Shown in pieces: positions 1 to 9,292 of a DNA stretch of 64,000 nucleotides. Positions within the stretch are counted from its first letter, which is position 1, and the number at the start of each line of letters is the position of its first letter. Where the stretch lies: contig NZ_JBNPXV010000006.1 of assembly GCF_050433125.1 (NCBI RefSeq), positions 1 to 64,000 of the forward strand. Direction: 5' to 3'. A program made the position numbers and the translations under genes. This DNA is from Roseimarinus sediminis. Lineage in GTDB: Bacteria; Bacteroidota; Bacteroidia; Bacteroidales; Prolixibacteraceae. The notes below the pieces were generated by a model, which saw nothing but the letters and a program-made list of their open reading frames with translations, did no database searches and was not told the origin of the DNA.

Positions 1-286
1 TCAGATTAATCTGATGCAAAACTAAAAATTCAAGTCCGTTCGCTCTAAAAACGTCTGTAATTAACTAAATTTCAAATATTTCAAAGAACTTTTTTAGATT
101 TTAATGGGACAGTAATGATTTGCTTTAACTGTTGAATTTTAAACAAAAGCTACAAAAGTGTGGGGGAATATGGTGGCTTGAATGAAAATCCGGCAGGAAT
201 GGTTTACTATTTGGCAGGAACAAGGGCTGATGTGCTTTATAAGGCTTCAGCCCTTGCTTGCCATTCAAATGAATTTAAGGAAGATC
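1..286. other. intergenic, downstream of the T9SS cargo gene
   Basis: No gene can be supported here. The stretch opens with a 14-bp palindrome (tcagattaatctga) and holds a hairpin at about 225-257 with 9-bp arms aagggctga/tcagccctt just beyond the stop of the leftward cargo gene. It has no clear T-run, so it may be an RNA 3' end or a repeat. A short rightward open frame without ATG ends at 294 and is considered chance. Confidence 0.5.
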
Positions 287-3200
287 TTATTTAATTAAGA
301 TCTTTATTGTCTCTGATTTACCTTCGGAAACCACCCTTAACAGGTAAGATCCGGGTTGATAAGTTTTTAAATCGATGGAAATCCCCTGCTGAATTTCGGT
401 ATTTCGGTAAATCTCTGAATGGTGGATCGTTCCGTTAATACCAACAATTTCAATTACATGAACACCGCGATATTCATCGTTTATCCTGATGTTTATATTG
501 TCGCTGGCAGGATTTGGATAGATCTCAATGGTCTTCTTATTCAGGCTCATTTCATCGACACCAACTATAATTGTTGTTTGCGCTTCGTATTGATCTTTCT
601 CGTTTTCGAGGTGTCCCACCTGGTCGGTAGCCATGCTGTAGAATTTGTAGCTTGAACCAATGCTTCCCTGAAATTCAGCTGACTCATCGGTATTGTTCCT
701 CAGCCAGTTGTATAAAAGGGTGTCGTTCTCAAGCACAAAAACGTCGTAATGCTGTATGCCTGCACCTACATCGGATCCGGTCCATTCGACCATAAAGTTA
801 TTAAAGTTGGTACTTTCGAGACTCACCACGCTGCTGCTGGGCGGGTCAAGATCGAGTGTATTCAGAAACTCGTTGGTGACAATGGGTTTGTTGGCATCGA
901 AAACAATGGATGCTTTGTTACGGAGCTCGGCATTGGTTCCCAACTCTTCCCTGAGTCCAACGGTGAAGCTCACAAAACCATCGCCCTCGGGCGGATTGGC
1001 ATTGGGAGGTAAAAAGCCCACAAAGGGATCTTCTTCGAGCTCCATCGTTTGTGGATTGAGTGAAAGGAACTCCCAGATGATCACCCCCGTAAGGGTGTCG
1101 AGTTTTCCCGAAACGCGGGTGATTAGTTCCATCCCGGGGCGCAGGTCAAGGTCCATCGAAAATTCCGTCAGCTGCTCTCCCGGAGGTGAAAACAGCGTAT
1201 CGCCCCAGCCAAAGGATGCGAAACCAAAGTTGTTCAGGTCGAAAACAGCCAGGTCGAGCGTGTCGGTAATGGTGACAATGTGTGCAGGTGCGGTGGCTTC
1301 CTTTTTGTTTTCAAACAGGATGGTATAGGGCATCCTGTCGTATTTTACAATGAAGTTTTGCTCGCCAAAGCCCGACGGACCTACCATTTCGTTGGGGTCG
1401 AACGACGACACGGCTTTCACTCCTTTTTTGCTTTTATAGCGGGGGTCGAAATTGTTCAGACAGTCCTGGTGGGCCATGTAGCCCTGGTACATGTTGTTGA
1501 CAATAGAGGTGATTTTGATGCCTATCTTAATTGCTTTAATGGGGCTCAGATCACCAACACAACTAATGGCGGCCGATGCAAGCGAGTAGCCCCAGTTGTC
1601 GAATACCGAAGGTTCGTTCATTTCGGGTTTGGCAGCATTCCATGGATTGAATACCAGGGTGGAAAAGTCGTACAAACAATCAACGGGCAGTAGCATGCCC
1701 AGCGCGTCCATGGCGACCGACGATGCTGCATTGGCGGCCGAAAGGGCAATGCAGGCATTTAGCCTGGTTTTGTCGTCGGGCCAGTCGTCGAGTCCCGATG
1801 AAGCACTTTTTGTTCCAGAATCGACAGCTTCGAAGAAGGGATCGTTGGTCCAGCTTTCGATGTTGAAATCGTCGGGGCTTTTGATACGAATCCGGATGCT
1901 GTGTGTGCTGTTTGCTTCGAGCAAGGGAATGAAAAGCGGGTAGAAACGGGCGTTGAGTCCGGGTCCGAAATAGTTTTCGACCACATCGTACAAGGTATCC
2001 ATGTGTTCTACAATTTCGGGGGTGTTGGTTTTCATGTATTCATTGGCTTCGACCCTGAAATCGATGAATTCGACTTCGAGGTCAGGCAGATCGCTGATAA
2101 CAATATTGAGCGGAACACCCAATGCGTCGATATTTCCCTTGTTGCCGTAGCTGATGGTATAGCTCTGCCACATGTTAAACAAGGCCATTCCTCGTCCCGA
2201 GAGAGAAACCCATGGTTCGGGCATTTTGGCTTCAAGCACCTTAAAGGCTTTTTCGAGCAGGAGTTCGCTCCCACCGTATTGAACCACCACATCGTAAGTT
2301 CCCAGTTCTGCTCCGGTCATATAGAAAATACCTGCCAATTGGCCGGGAGCAGGTGCATATAGCTTAGCCCCCTGAATTTCGAGTTCCCCTTTACGCAACA
2401 GCACCGTGTGCCCTTCAGGAACTAAACCCCCACCATATACCACCAGGGTGGCATAGCCGTAATTTCCGGCGCTGGCCGGTTCCACCTTATCGAGTCCTTC
2501 GATGGTGACATGCTGCACGGCTCCGGTAACGCTGTTGGTGTTAGCGGCAAACAGGCTTATTGTATATTCGCCCGGTTTTGCGTACACATGACTGGGGTTA
2601 CCCTGACTGGAAGTTGTTCCATCGCCAAAATACCAGGTGGACGAAGTGGCGTTTTTCGATTTGTTGTTGACCGAAAGTTGGTTGCCCTGTTTGAAGCTTT
2701 CAAATTCGGGCAGCGGGGGATCAAAGTCCGATGTACGCAAGGTGCCGTTATAAACCGGAATACCATCGTTGCCGTTTCCTGAAAGATCTTTAAAGGTGTC
2801 ATCGAAGTTGAAATAGAGCTTTAAACCTTCTTCCTGGCCGGTGAATTTTTTAGTTTGGTTTTCGAGCAATTCTTCCTGGCTGAGGGCCCTGTCCCACAAA
2901 CGAAGCTCATCCATCGAATACATGGCATCGTAGTACCAGCCATTGCCCAGGTTGCGTGCTCCAAGCATCAGCATGCCGTCTTCTTGTGTCATGACTCCGG
3001 TGAGTGTGGTCTGTTGATGCAACATGCCATTGATGTAGAGTCTGAAGTTGTTCAGGCCCGCATTGGCATCGTAAGTAAAGGCAATGTGGTGCCAGAGGCT
3101 GTCGTTCAAATCGATCTCACCCCAGTTCACAGGAGCATCCTTGTCGGTTTTGATCCCGGCACTTACATCAATTCTGGCATTATTTTGACGGAATGCTAAT

Positions 3201-4879
3201 TGGTATCCTTCCGGGTTGGTATCATAACCATCGTAGCCGTCAACTTTTGCCATTATGCTGAAATTGGCAATCGTTTTCGGGTCAAATCGCACCCATAGTT
3301 CGGCAGTCATGGCCGAGTCGAATTGAATGCTCTTCGACGAAGGAACTACTACCAGATCGGTTTCATAGCTTTTTTCAGGATTTTCAACATAAAATGCTTT
3401 GTTAATGGTTCCCGGACCGGGTTGTGGTTTCACATTTCGGTAGAAGATGTCCTGATCGGTTCCACTTCTCCACTGAGCCTGTGTAATCCAGTGTTTTCCC
3501 CCTGCGGCATCAATTTGCATGAATGATTTCATGTATGCATGCGACATGTTAATGATATTGCTTTTCAGCGAAGGTGCCAGTGTTGTACTTCCAGAAAAAC
3601 TTACTCCTCCATCGACCGATTTGGTTGAAAACAGCCAGTTGCCGGTAAGGTACAAAGTATTTCCGCTCTCATCGAGCGGATCAATTACAATGGCCGGAAG
3701 AGAAGCTTTTCCAACATGGTAAACATCGGGATTCATAATGCTGCGTGGCTCAGAGAAGCTGGTCCCGTTATCGTGTGAATAGGAAAAGTGGAAACGGTTA
3801 CCCGAATTGTTGTTTGTTGGATAGGTGCTGGCAGCAAGCCAATATACATTTCCGTTTTTTGCAGCCACTGTTTCACTTCCATTCTGAAGCCCCTCACTTG
3901 CCAGTGCGCCTATGTTTCTTGCACTTTCGAAAGAGTTTCCTCCGTTGCTTGAGCGGGTATAAAAAGTGGTCCAGACATCACCTTCGGTATAACCGGTAAA
4001 GATGACATGGATGTTATTTCCCGAACGCGCTATTTTTGATGAATAGTGATCGCCATGTGCCACTTGACAGCGTTCTCTTTCACCGTATTGAGTTGTATAC
4101 GTTGTTGAAATTTTACTGGAGTTAAAGTTGGTGCCGTTTTCCGACGTTGCCAGCCAGATTTTTCCAGTATTTAAACCGTACATGTAGTAAGCATAGCCGT
4201 AAAGTACTATGATTTTTTCACCATCGTAATAGAAGTCGCCAACATAAGTACTTTCATTTGAGATTTGGGTGTCGCTGAAACTGCTTCCTCCATTGCCGGA
4301 ATACATTACCCACGATCCTTTTTTGTCTCCGTTACCCTGGTAGGCCACTGCTACCTTCCCGTCCTCGGCTTTGATAAAGCAATTGTCGATTGCTTTGTAT
4401 CCACCCGAGGTATTGGCAATGATCCGATCATTTTCAAAGGAAGCTCCGCCATTTTGAGAGCGAAAATAATGAACTTCGCCGATTCCGCCGGCAGCATAGT
4501 TGTAATCGGCTGTACAAATGTGCACCACATCTCCGTCTACCGCCAGGCGTCGGCTTTCTTCCTGTATTCCATAATTGCCGTCTTTGAATACCATTATTTT
4601 TTTAGGCGCTTCCCATGTTTCACCCAAATCGGTCGAGCGACGATAATACAGTTCTGATGTTCGCGTGTACGAAGGAGGATTTTGCGTCCAGACTACATGT
4701 ATTGTATTCCCTGAGATCGCAATTTCAGGCACTTTATCATTAAATTCTGGTCCATCACTGCCTTCCGACAAATTTATCAGATACTTTGAAAGATTGGGAT
4801 TGACTGAAAATCCACTTGCTGCACATAGGATAAAGGCATACACGAATGCAGCGAATCTTAGCTTAAGTTTCAAGCTCAT
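287..4879 (-). CDS. secreted multidomain protein with T9SS C-terminal sorting domain
   Basis: A 1530-residue exported protein, probably released or surface-bound through the type IX secretion system. It has an N-terminal signal peptide (about residues 1-25), a BNR/sialidase-like beta-propeller region (about 40-480) with repeated Ser-x-Asp-x-Gly-type motifs, a LamG/concanavalin-like domain (about 493-715), a PKD domain (about 723-800, WYFGDGTTSS), a long middle region including a Ser-Phe-Asp-Pro-Asn-Glu segment near 1160 seen in many Bacteroidota secreted proteins, an Fn3-like stretch, and a type A sorting domain from about 1448 (IYPNPASDNINI). The BNR region need not be a sialidase; no catalytic set was identified. 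A carbohydrate- or protein-binding role is inferred. It stands alone; the next gene upstream is glgP. Confidence 0.9.
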   Translation of the reverse strand: MSLKLKLRFAAFVYAFILCAASGFSVNPNLSKYLINLSEGSDGPEFNDKVPEIAISGNTIHVVWTQNPPSYTRTSELYYRRSTDLGETWEAPKKIMVFKDGNYGIQEESRRLAVDGDVVHICTADYNYAAGGIGEVHYFRSQNGGASFENDRIIANTSGGYKAIDNCFIKAEDGKVAVAYQGNGDKKGSWVMYSGNGGSSFSDTQISNESTYVGDFYYDGEKIIVLYGYAYYMYGLNTGKIWLATSENGTNFNSSKISTTYTTQYGERERCQVAHGDHYSSKIARSGNNIHVIFTGYTEGDVWTTFYTRSSNGGNSFESARNIGALASEGLQNGSETVAAKNGNVYWLAASTYPTNNNSGNRFHFSYSHDNGTSFSEPRSIMNPDVYHVGKASLPAIVIDPLDESGNTLYLTGNWLFSTKSVDGGVSFSGSTTLAPSLKSNIINMSHAYMKSFMQIDAAGGKHWITQAQWRSGTDQDIFYRNVKPQPGPGTINKAFYVENPEKSYETDLVVVPSSKSIQFDSAMTAELWVRFDPKTIANFSIMAKVDGYDGYDTNPEGYQLAFRQNNARIDVSAGIKTDKDAPVNWGEIDLNDSLWHHIAFTYDANAGLNNFRLYINGMLHQQTTLTGVMTQEDGMLMLGARNLGNGWYYDAMYSMDELRLWDRALSQEELLENQTKKFTGQEEGLKLYFNFDDTFKDLSGNGNDGIPVYNGTLRTSDFDPPLPEFESFKQGNQLSVNNKSKNATSSTWYFGDGTTSSQGNPSHVYAKPGEYTISLFAANTNSVTGAVQHVTIEGLDKVEPASAGNYGYATLVVYGGGLVPEGHTVLLRKGELEIQGAKLYAPAPGQLAGIFYMTGAELGTYDVVVQYGGSELLLEKAFKVLEAKMPEPWVSLSGRGMALFNMWQSYTISYGNKGNIDALGVPLNIVISDLPDLEVEFIDFRVEANEYMKTNTPEIVEHMDTLYDVVENYFGPGLNARFYPLFIPLLEANSTHSIRIRIKSPDDFNIESWTNDPFFEAVDSGTKSASSGLDDWPDDKTRLNACIALSAANAASSVAMDALGMLLPVDCLYDFSTLVFNPWNAAKPEMNEPSVFDNWGYSLASAAISCVGDLSPIKAIKIGIKITSIVNNMYQGYMAHQDCLNNFDPRYKSKKGVKAVSSFDPNEMVGPSGFGEQNFIVKYDRMPYTILFENKKEATAPAHIVTITDTLDLAVFDLNNFGFASFGWGDTLFSPPGEQLTEFSMDLDLRPGMELITRVSGKLDTLTGVIIWEFLSLNPQTMELEEDPFVGFLPPNANPPEGDGFVSFTVGLREELGTNAELRNKASIVFDANKPIVTNEFLNTLDLDPPSSSVVSLESTNFNNFMVEWTGSDVGAGIQHYDVFVLENDTLLYNWLRNNTDESAEFQGSIGSSYKFYSMATDQVGHLENEKDQYEAQTTIIVGVDEMSLNKKTIEIYPNPASDNINIRINDEYRGVHVIEIVGINGTIHHSEIYRNTEIQQGISIDLKTYQPGSYLLRVVSEGKSETIKILIK

Positions 4880-5220
4880 GGTTAATGGTTTTTGAAAAAT
4901 TACACACCCTAAAAAAACTGAAACGGTTCATGCCAACTGAAATCTTAATTAATTACCCCAATGCTTCGGTGGCATTTTATTTTCAGTATGTATTGTTGAT
5001 TTTCTACAGATAAAATTACGTCTTTATTTGTTGAATGTAAATGCCTTGTTTGAAATAAATTTCTTAATAATTTAGTTAAGCAGCACCATAGGTTGCAGGG
5101 TTTGTATATCGGTGTGGGGTGAGCACTTACAGACGGATAGGGAAACACAAGCCAGAGAAAAAGAAAAAGGCTGGTGTTGCTACCAGCCTTTTGACAAATA
5201 ATTTAATATCAGTATTGAAT
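4880..5220. other. intergenic between cargo gene and glgP
   Basis: 341 bases between two leftward genes. It contains the glgP terminator near 5165-5192 and must carry the promoter of the cargo gene. Nothing else was recognised. Confidence 0.6.
5165..5192 (-). terminator. terminator of the glycogen operon
   Basis: Hairpin with arms AAGGCTGG/CCAGCCTT and a loop of about 8 bases, followed on the minus strand by TTTTTC. It lies 30 bases past the glgP stop, so it ends the leftward glycogen operon. Confidence 0.8.
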
Positions 5221-7788
5221 CTATAACCAATGCATGTATCTGAAATCGAAACGATGCGGGAGCAGACTGTTTTTTGGGAATACCCTGATTCCATAATTGT
5301 AACTGCCAGGATTGGTGAGGTTGAGTTTGAGTTCGTAGGTAGTTATGTTACCTTCACCTGACAGGGCTTCAAATTCATGCCTTTCAACAAAAACATCTTT
5401 TTCTTCCTGCTTTTCTGTCAGCACAATTTCAACGCCTACTTCTTCGGGCAAAAGCCCGTTAAGGTCGATTTTTATCAGGGCTGGTTTTGTTTCACCAATC
5501 TGGTAAGTATGATCAACACCATGAGCCAGATCAGCTTCGATGAGTTTTATGCCATCCCATTTTTCAGCGACACGGGCTTTCCATTCGGTAATTTCCTTTG
5601 TAAGCTTAAAGTGGTCGTTTTTAAGCTGAAGGTAGCGGGCGGCCTGTGGTTCATAAAACTGATCGATGTAATCGTTCAGCTGCCTGCGCATGGTAAAATG
5701 AGGGGCCACCTCCGAAATGGTATTTTTCACGAAGGAAACCCATTCGGGTGAAATTCCCTTTTGGTTTTTGTTATAATAGGTCGGTACGATTTCCTGCTCC
5801 AGTATGTTATAAATGGTTTCGGCATCGAGTTCGTCCTGAAATTCCTGTACGTCGAACGAACGCTCCTGTGGGAGCGCCCATCCGGCTTCGGGTTTGTAGC
5901 CTTCGACCCACCATCCGTCGAGTACCGAAAAGTGCATGGTACCATTCATTACGCCTTTTTCACCGCTGGTTCCCGAGGCCTCGAGCGGACGGGTAGGGGT
6001 GTTCATCCAAATGTCGACACCCTGCAACATCATTTTGGCCACATCCATATCATAGTTTTGAATGAACATGATTTTTCCAATGAATTCGGGGCGTTTCGAA
6101 ATTTCCACAATGTGTTTGATCAGGCCCTGACCTCCACCATCGGCAGGGTGCGCTTTTCCGGCAAAGATGAACTGTACCGGATGGGTGGGATGATTCACAA
6201 TTTTGTTCAGCCGGTCGAGGTTCTTAAAAAGCAAATGGGCCCGTTTGTAGGTTGCAAAACGACGGGCAAAGCCAATGGTCAGTGCATTGGGATTGAGTGC
6301 ATTCAGTGCTTCGGTGATGAGTTTCGGATTCTCATTGCGTTTGATCCAGTTGTCGGAAAAACGTTCCTTGATGTAGTTGATAAGTTTGACCTTAAGTTGT
6401 TGTTTTAACTCAACGATTTCTTCGTCAGGAACATCGTGGATTTTCTTCCAGAGATCAAAATTGCTTTGGGTTTCGGGAAACTGATGCCCGAAATATTTTT
6501 TATGCAGTTCTTTCCACTCGCGGGCCGTCCAGGTTGAGTAATGAACTCCGTTGGTAACATAACTGATATGAAGTTCTTCGGGGAAATAGCCCGGATAAAG
6601 GCTTTGCAGCAATTCCTTACTCACATCGCCGTGCAGCATGCTTACACCGTTAATGTTTTGAGCCAGGTTGGCAGCCAGGTAGCTCATATTAAAAAGATGC
6701 TCCGAGGGATAAGCTTTACCCAGTTGAGCAAAAGCATCCCATGTGAGTCCGATTTCTTCGGGGAAATAGTTCATGTAGGCATGAAGCAAATCAACATGAA
6801 AGGAATCGTGACCGGCAGGAACGGGCGTATGGGTGGTAAACAGGGTAGAAGCCCTGACGAGTTCCTTCGCTTCGTCGAAGCCTAGCTTATGATCCTGCAT
6901 GATGTTATGCAGGCGTTCGAGAACGGTAAATGCAGCATGCCCTTCGTTGCAATGGTATACATCGGCATCGATGCCAAGTGCTTTCAGGGCTCTGATACCG
7001 CCAATACCCAAAAGGATTTCCTGTTTGAGCCGGTTTTCATTGTCGCCGCCATACAGGTGGTGGGTAACAAAACGGTCTTCGTCGTTGTTTTCGTCAAGAT
7101 CGGCATCGAGCAGGTACAATTTAACGCTGCCAACATCAACCTGCCACAAGCGTGCGGTAAGGTTTCTGCCAGGATACCTGACACTTATCTTCAGCCATTC
7201 GTTGTTGACCATGACTGGTGAAACGGGGATTTTCGAAAATTCCTCTGCCTCGTAATTGGCAATTTGTTCGCCGTTATTGTTCAGGGTTTGTTTGAAATAA
7301 CCATAACGATACATCAGGCCAACGGCCACCATGTTGACTTTCGAATCGCTGGCTTCCTTTAAATAATCGCCTGCCAGTACTCCCAGCCCGCCCGAAAAAA
7401 TTTTCAGACTGTCGTGCAGTCCGTATTCCATGCTGAAATAGGCGATTTTATTTCCATCGGGATGACTTCTTTCCTTCAGGTAGTTGCTTAGTTCGTTGTA
7501 CACCCATTCCAGTTTGTATCTGAATTCCTCATCTTTTTCCAATTCGAGGAAGCGGTTGTAGCCTACCTTGTCGAGCATTAAAACGGGGTTATGGGCTGTT
7601 TCGATCCATAATTCTTCGTCGATGTACTCGAACAGTTCACGGGCTTTGGTGTTCCAAACCCACCAAAGGTTACGTGATATTTCTTTAAGCGGAGTCAAAC
7701 TCTCCGGTATTTTTGGTTCTACAATCAGCTTTTGCCATGTAGGTTTATCGTTGTAATAACGATCTGAAAATCTTACTCCTTCACTCAT
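5221..7788 (-). CDS. glgP: alpha-glucan (glycogen) phosphorylase, GT35
   Basis: Releases glucose-1-phosphate from the non-reducing ends of glycogen or maltodextrin in the cytoplasm, using pyridoxal phosphate. The 855-residue product is the shorter alpha-glucan phosphorylase type with an N-terminal DUF3417-like segment (about 17-120, NLWWVWN). The PLP-binding lysine lies in GTSGEKGVMNG near residue 608; PTRPLEASG precedes it. Last gene of the leftward glycogen operon, 139 bases after the GH57 gene. Its partners there (debranching enzyme, GH57, GT4) fit storage-glucan turnover. Family assignment is firm; preference for glycogen over maltodextrin is inferred. Confidence 0.95.
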   Translation of the reverse strand: MSEGVRFSDRYYNDKPTWQKLIVEPKIPESLTPLKEISRNLWWVWNTKARELFEYIDEELWIETAHNPVLMLDKVGYNRFLELEKDEEFRYKLEWVYNELSNYLKERSHPDGNKIAYFSMEYGLHDSLKIFSGGLGVLAGDYLKEASDSKVNMVAVGLMYRYGYFKQTLNNNGEQIANYEAEEFSKIPVSPVMVNNEWLKISVRYPGRNLTARLWQVDVGSVKLYLLDADLDENNDEDRFVTHHLYGGDNENRLKQEILLGIGGIRALKALGIDADVYHCNEGHAAFTVLERLHNIMQDHKLGFDEAKELVRASTLFTTHTPVPAGHDSFHVDLLHAYMNYFPEEIGLTWDAFAQLGKAYPSEHLFNMSYLAANLAQNINGVSMLHGDVSKELLQSLYPGYFPEELHISYVTNGVHYSTWTAREWKELHKKYFGHQFPETQSNFDLWKKIHDVPDEEIVELKQQLKVKLINYIKERFSDNWIKRNENPKLITEALNALNPNALTIGFARRFATYKRAHLLFKNLDRLNKIVNHPTHPVQFIFAGKAHPADGGGQGLIKHIVEISKRPEFIGKIMFIQNYDMDVAKMMLQGVDIWMNTPTRPLEASGTSGEKGVMNGTMHFSVLDGWWVEGYKPEAGWALPQERSFDVQEFQDELDAETIYNILEQEIVPTYYNKNQKGISPEWVSFVKNTISEVAPHFTMRRQLNDYIDQFYEPQAARYLQLKNDHFKLTKEITEWKARVAEKWDGIKLIEADLAHGVDHTYQIGETKPALIKIDLNGLLPEEVGVEIVLTEKQEEKDVFVERHEFEALSGEGNITTYELKLNLTNPGSYNYGIRVFPKNSLLPHRFDFRYMHWL

Positions 7789-7927
7789 CTCTATTGTTTT
7801 ATTTTCGTTTTCTTTTTAACTGTTTAAAAAAGGGGTCACAAAAAGAGTAAATTTTTTTCAATTGAAACCTTCCAGCCGAGGAATGCTGTTAAGATTTCAA
7901 AATAAATTTACAGTGTCACGCCCGGGT

Positions 7928-9280
7928 TTATTTTTTCACAGTTGCTTTTTTGGTTTTTGAAGAAGTAGTTGGTTTCTTTTTTTTCTTTTTAAGGTTTAAT
8001 TTCTTGTTTTCGAGTTCCAGCGATTTTATTTTTTCTTCTTTGATTCGCACGGTTTCCTGCAAGGCCGCTAATTGCTGGCTCAAGGGATCATCGGGTACAA
8101 TTCTGTTCAAGCGCATGGTGAAGTCAGACAAAACATTCATGTAATTGATGAAGGCTTCGTAGGGGGAGTCGTAGTGATTAAAATACTTATGGACTTCGCC
8201 ATCGGAAAAGAATTTGGTACACATATAATAGAAATGGTCGCTTAGCTGCAGGTAGTCCCAGTCGCGCAGAATGGCTTCATCGTTGCATTGTTCTATTCGG
8301 GGCTGTAATTCGTACAGTTTATTGAATGCCTCTTCCTGCAACTCATTACCCAGCCAGGCCGAAAGGTCGCGTTCTTCATCGGCCCACGAAATGGGGTTGG
8401 GAACATGCACCGGGCCAACAGGCTGATAATCGTCGATGATCTCCGAAGGGGTTCTGAATTGAAACTGCTTGCTTTTAATGATGGTATCGGGAAGCGCACC
8501 CAGAAAATCGAGTATTCCGGAGTTGGCTTTTTGATGTTCGCCAAAGGTTTCATAATCCATAAAGAGGTTGATTACTTCATCTTTCGGATCGGTTTTGCCC
8601 AGCCAGCTTACGAATTTCTCGGTGGTGAGGGGGTATTGCGACCATCCCTTATTGGAAAAGCGGAAGGAAATGTCGTCGCTCAACTTGAAGTTTCGCATTA
8701 AAATTTTTAGGCGCGGATTGATGGCATTGGTGTAGATGAAGTTGGGACTTTTCCATCCCAGAACATGCTTTGCTCCTTCGGTGATCATGGCTTTGAAGCC
8801 CATGTCGTGCACCATGCGGCCAATTTCGTCGGAGTAAATCAATTCGGTATTTCGGAATACCGTGGGTCTTTTGCCAAAATGCTTTTCTATCAAATCGTCG
8901 TGTCGCTGTACCTGTCTGGCAAACAGTTCCTCGTTTTTGAGTGCAACCAGCGAGTGCGAATAGGTTTCGGAAAGAAATTCGACACAACCGGTTTCATTGA
9001 GTTTTTTAAACGATTCAAGCACTTCGGGTGCATAGTGCTCAAACTGTTCAATGGCACTTCCGGTGAGGGAAAATGCCAGCCTGAATTGTCCCTTGTGTTT
9101 TTCAATGGCCTTTAGCAGCTTTTCGTTGGCTGGTAAGTAACAGTCTTTTGCTACTTTATGCAGGATGGTTTCGTTGGCATAATCGTCGTAATAATACGAA
9201 TCGTTGCCAATGTCGAAAAAGCGGTAACGGCGAAAGCGAAAGGGCTGATGAACCTGAAAATATAAGCTGATCGTTTTCAT
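7928..9280 (-). CDS. GH57 alpha-amylase / glucanotransferase
   Basis: Glycoside hydrolase family 57 enzyme acting on alpha-1,4-glucans. N-terminal motif YFQVHQPFR is the typical first conserved region; FRNTELIYSD near residue 145 carries the likely nucleophile Glu and MDYETFGEH near 240 the likely acid/base Asp. At 450 residues it is a compact family member. Past about residue 395 comes a predicted coiled coil and then a lysine-rich tail (KKKKKKP) that is not part of the catalytic fold. No signal peptide, so probably cytoplasmic. It sits 12 bases after the GT4 gene in the glycogen operon. Hydrolase, branching or transferase activity cannot be told apart from sequence alone. Confidence 0.9.
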   Translation of the reverse strand: MKTISLYFQVHQPFRFRRYRFFDIGNDSYYYDDYANETILHKVAKDCYLPANEKLLKAIEKHKGQFRLAFSLTGSAIEQFEHYAPEVLESFKKLNETGCVEFLSETYSHSLVALKNEELFARQVQRHDDLIEKHFGKRPTVFRNTELIYSDEIGRMVHDMGFKAMITEGAKHVLGWKSPNFIYTNAINPRLKILMRNFKLSDDISFRFSNKGWSQYPLTTEKFVSWLGKTDPKDEVINLFMDYETFGEHQKANSGILDFLGALPDTIIKSKQFQFRTPSEIIDDYQPVGPVHVPNPISWADEERDLSAWLGNELQEEAFNKLYELQPRIEQCNDEAILRDWDYLQLSDHFYYMCTKFFSDGEVHKYFNHYDSPYEAFINYMNVLSDFTMRLNRIVPDDPLSQQLAALQETVRIKEEKIKSLELENKKLNLKKKKKKPTTSSKTKKATVKK

Positions 9281-9292
9281 TGTATCTTGGTT

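Noticed and set aside
1..294. Rightward frame of about 43 codons ending at 294
   Set aside because: No ATG near its start, includes a hairpin, and overlaps the end of the leftward cargo gene; most likely chance.
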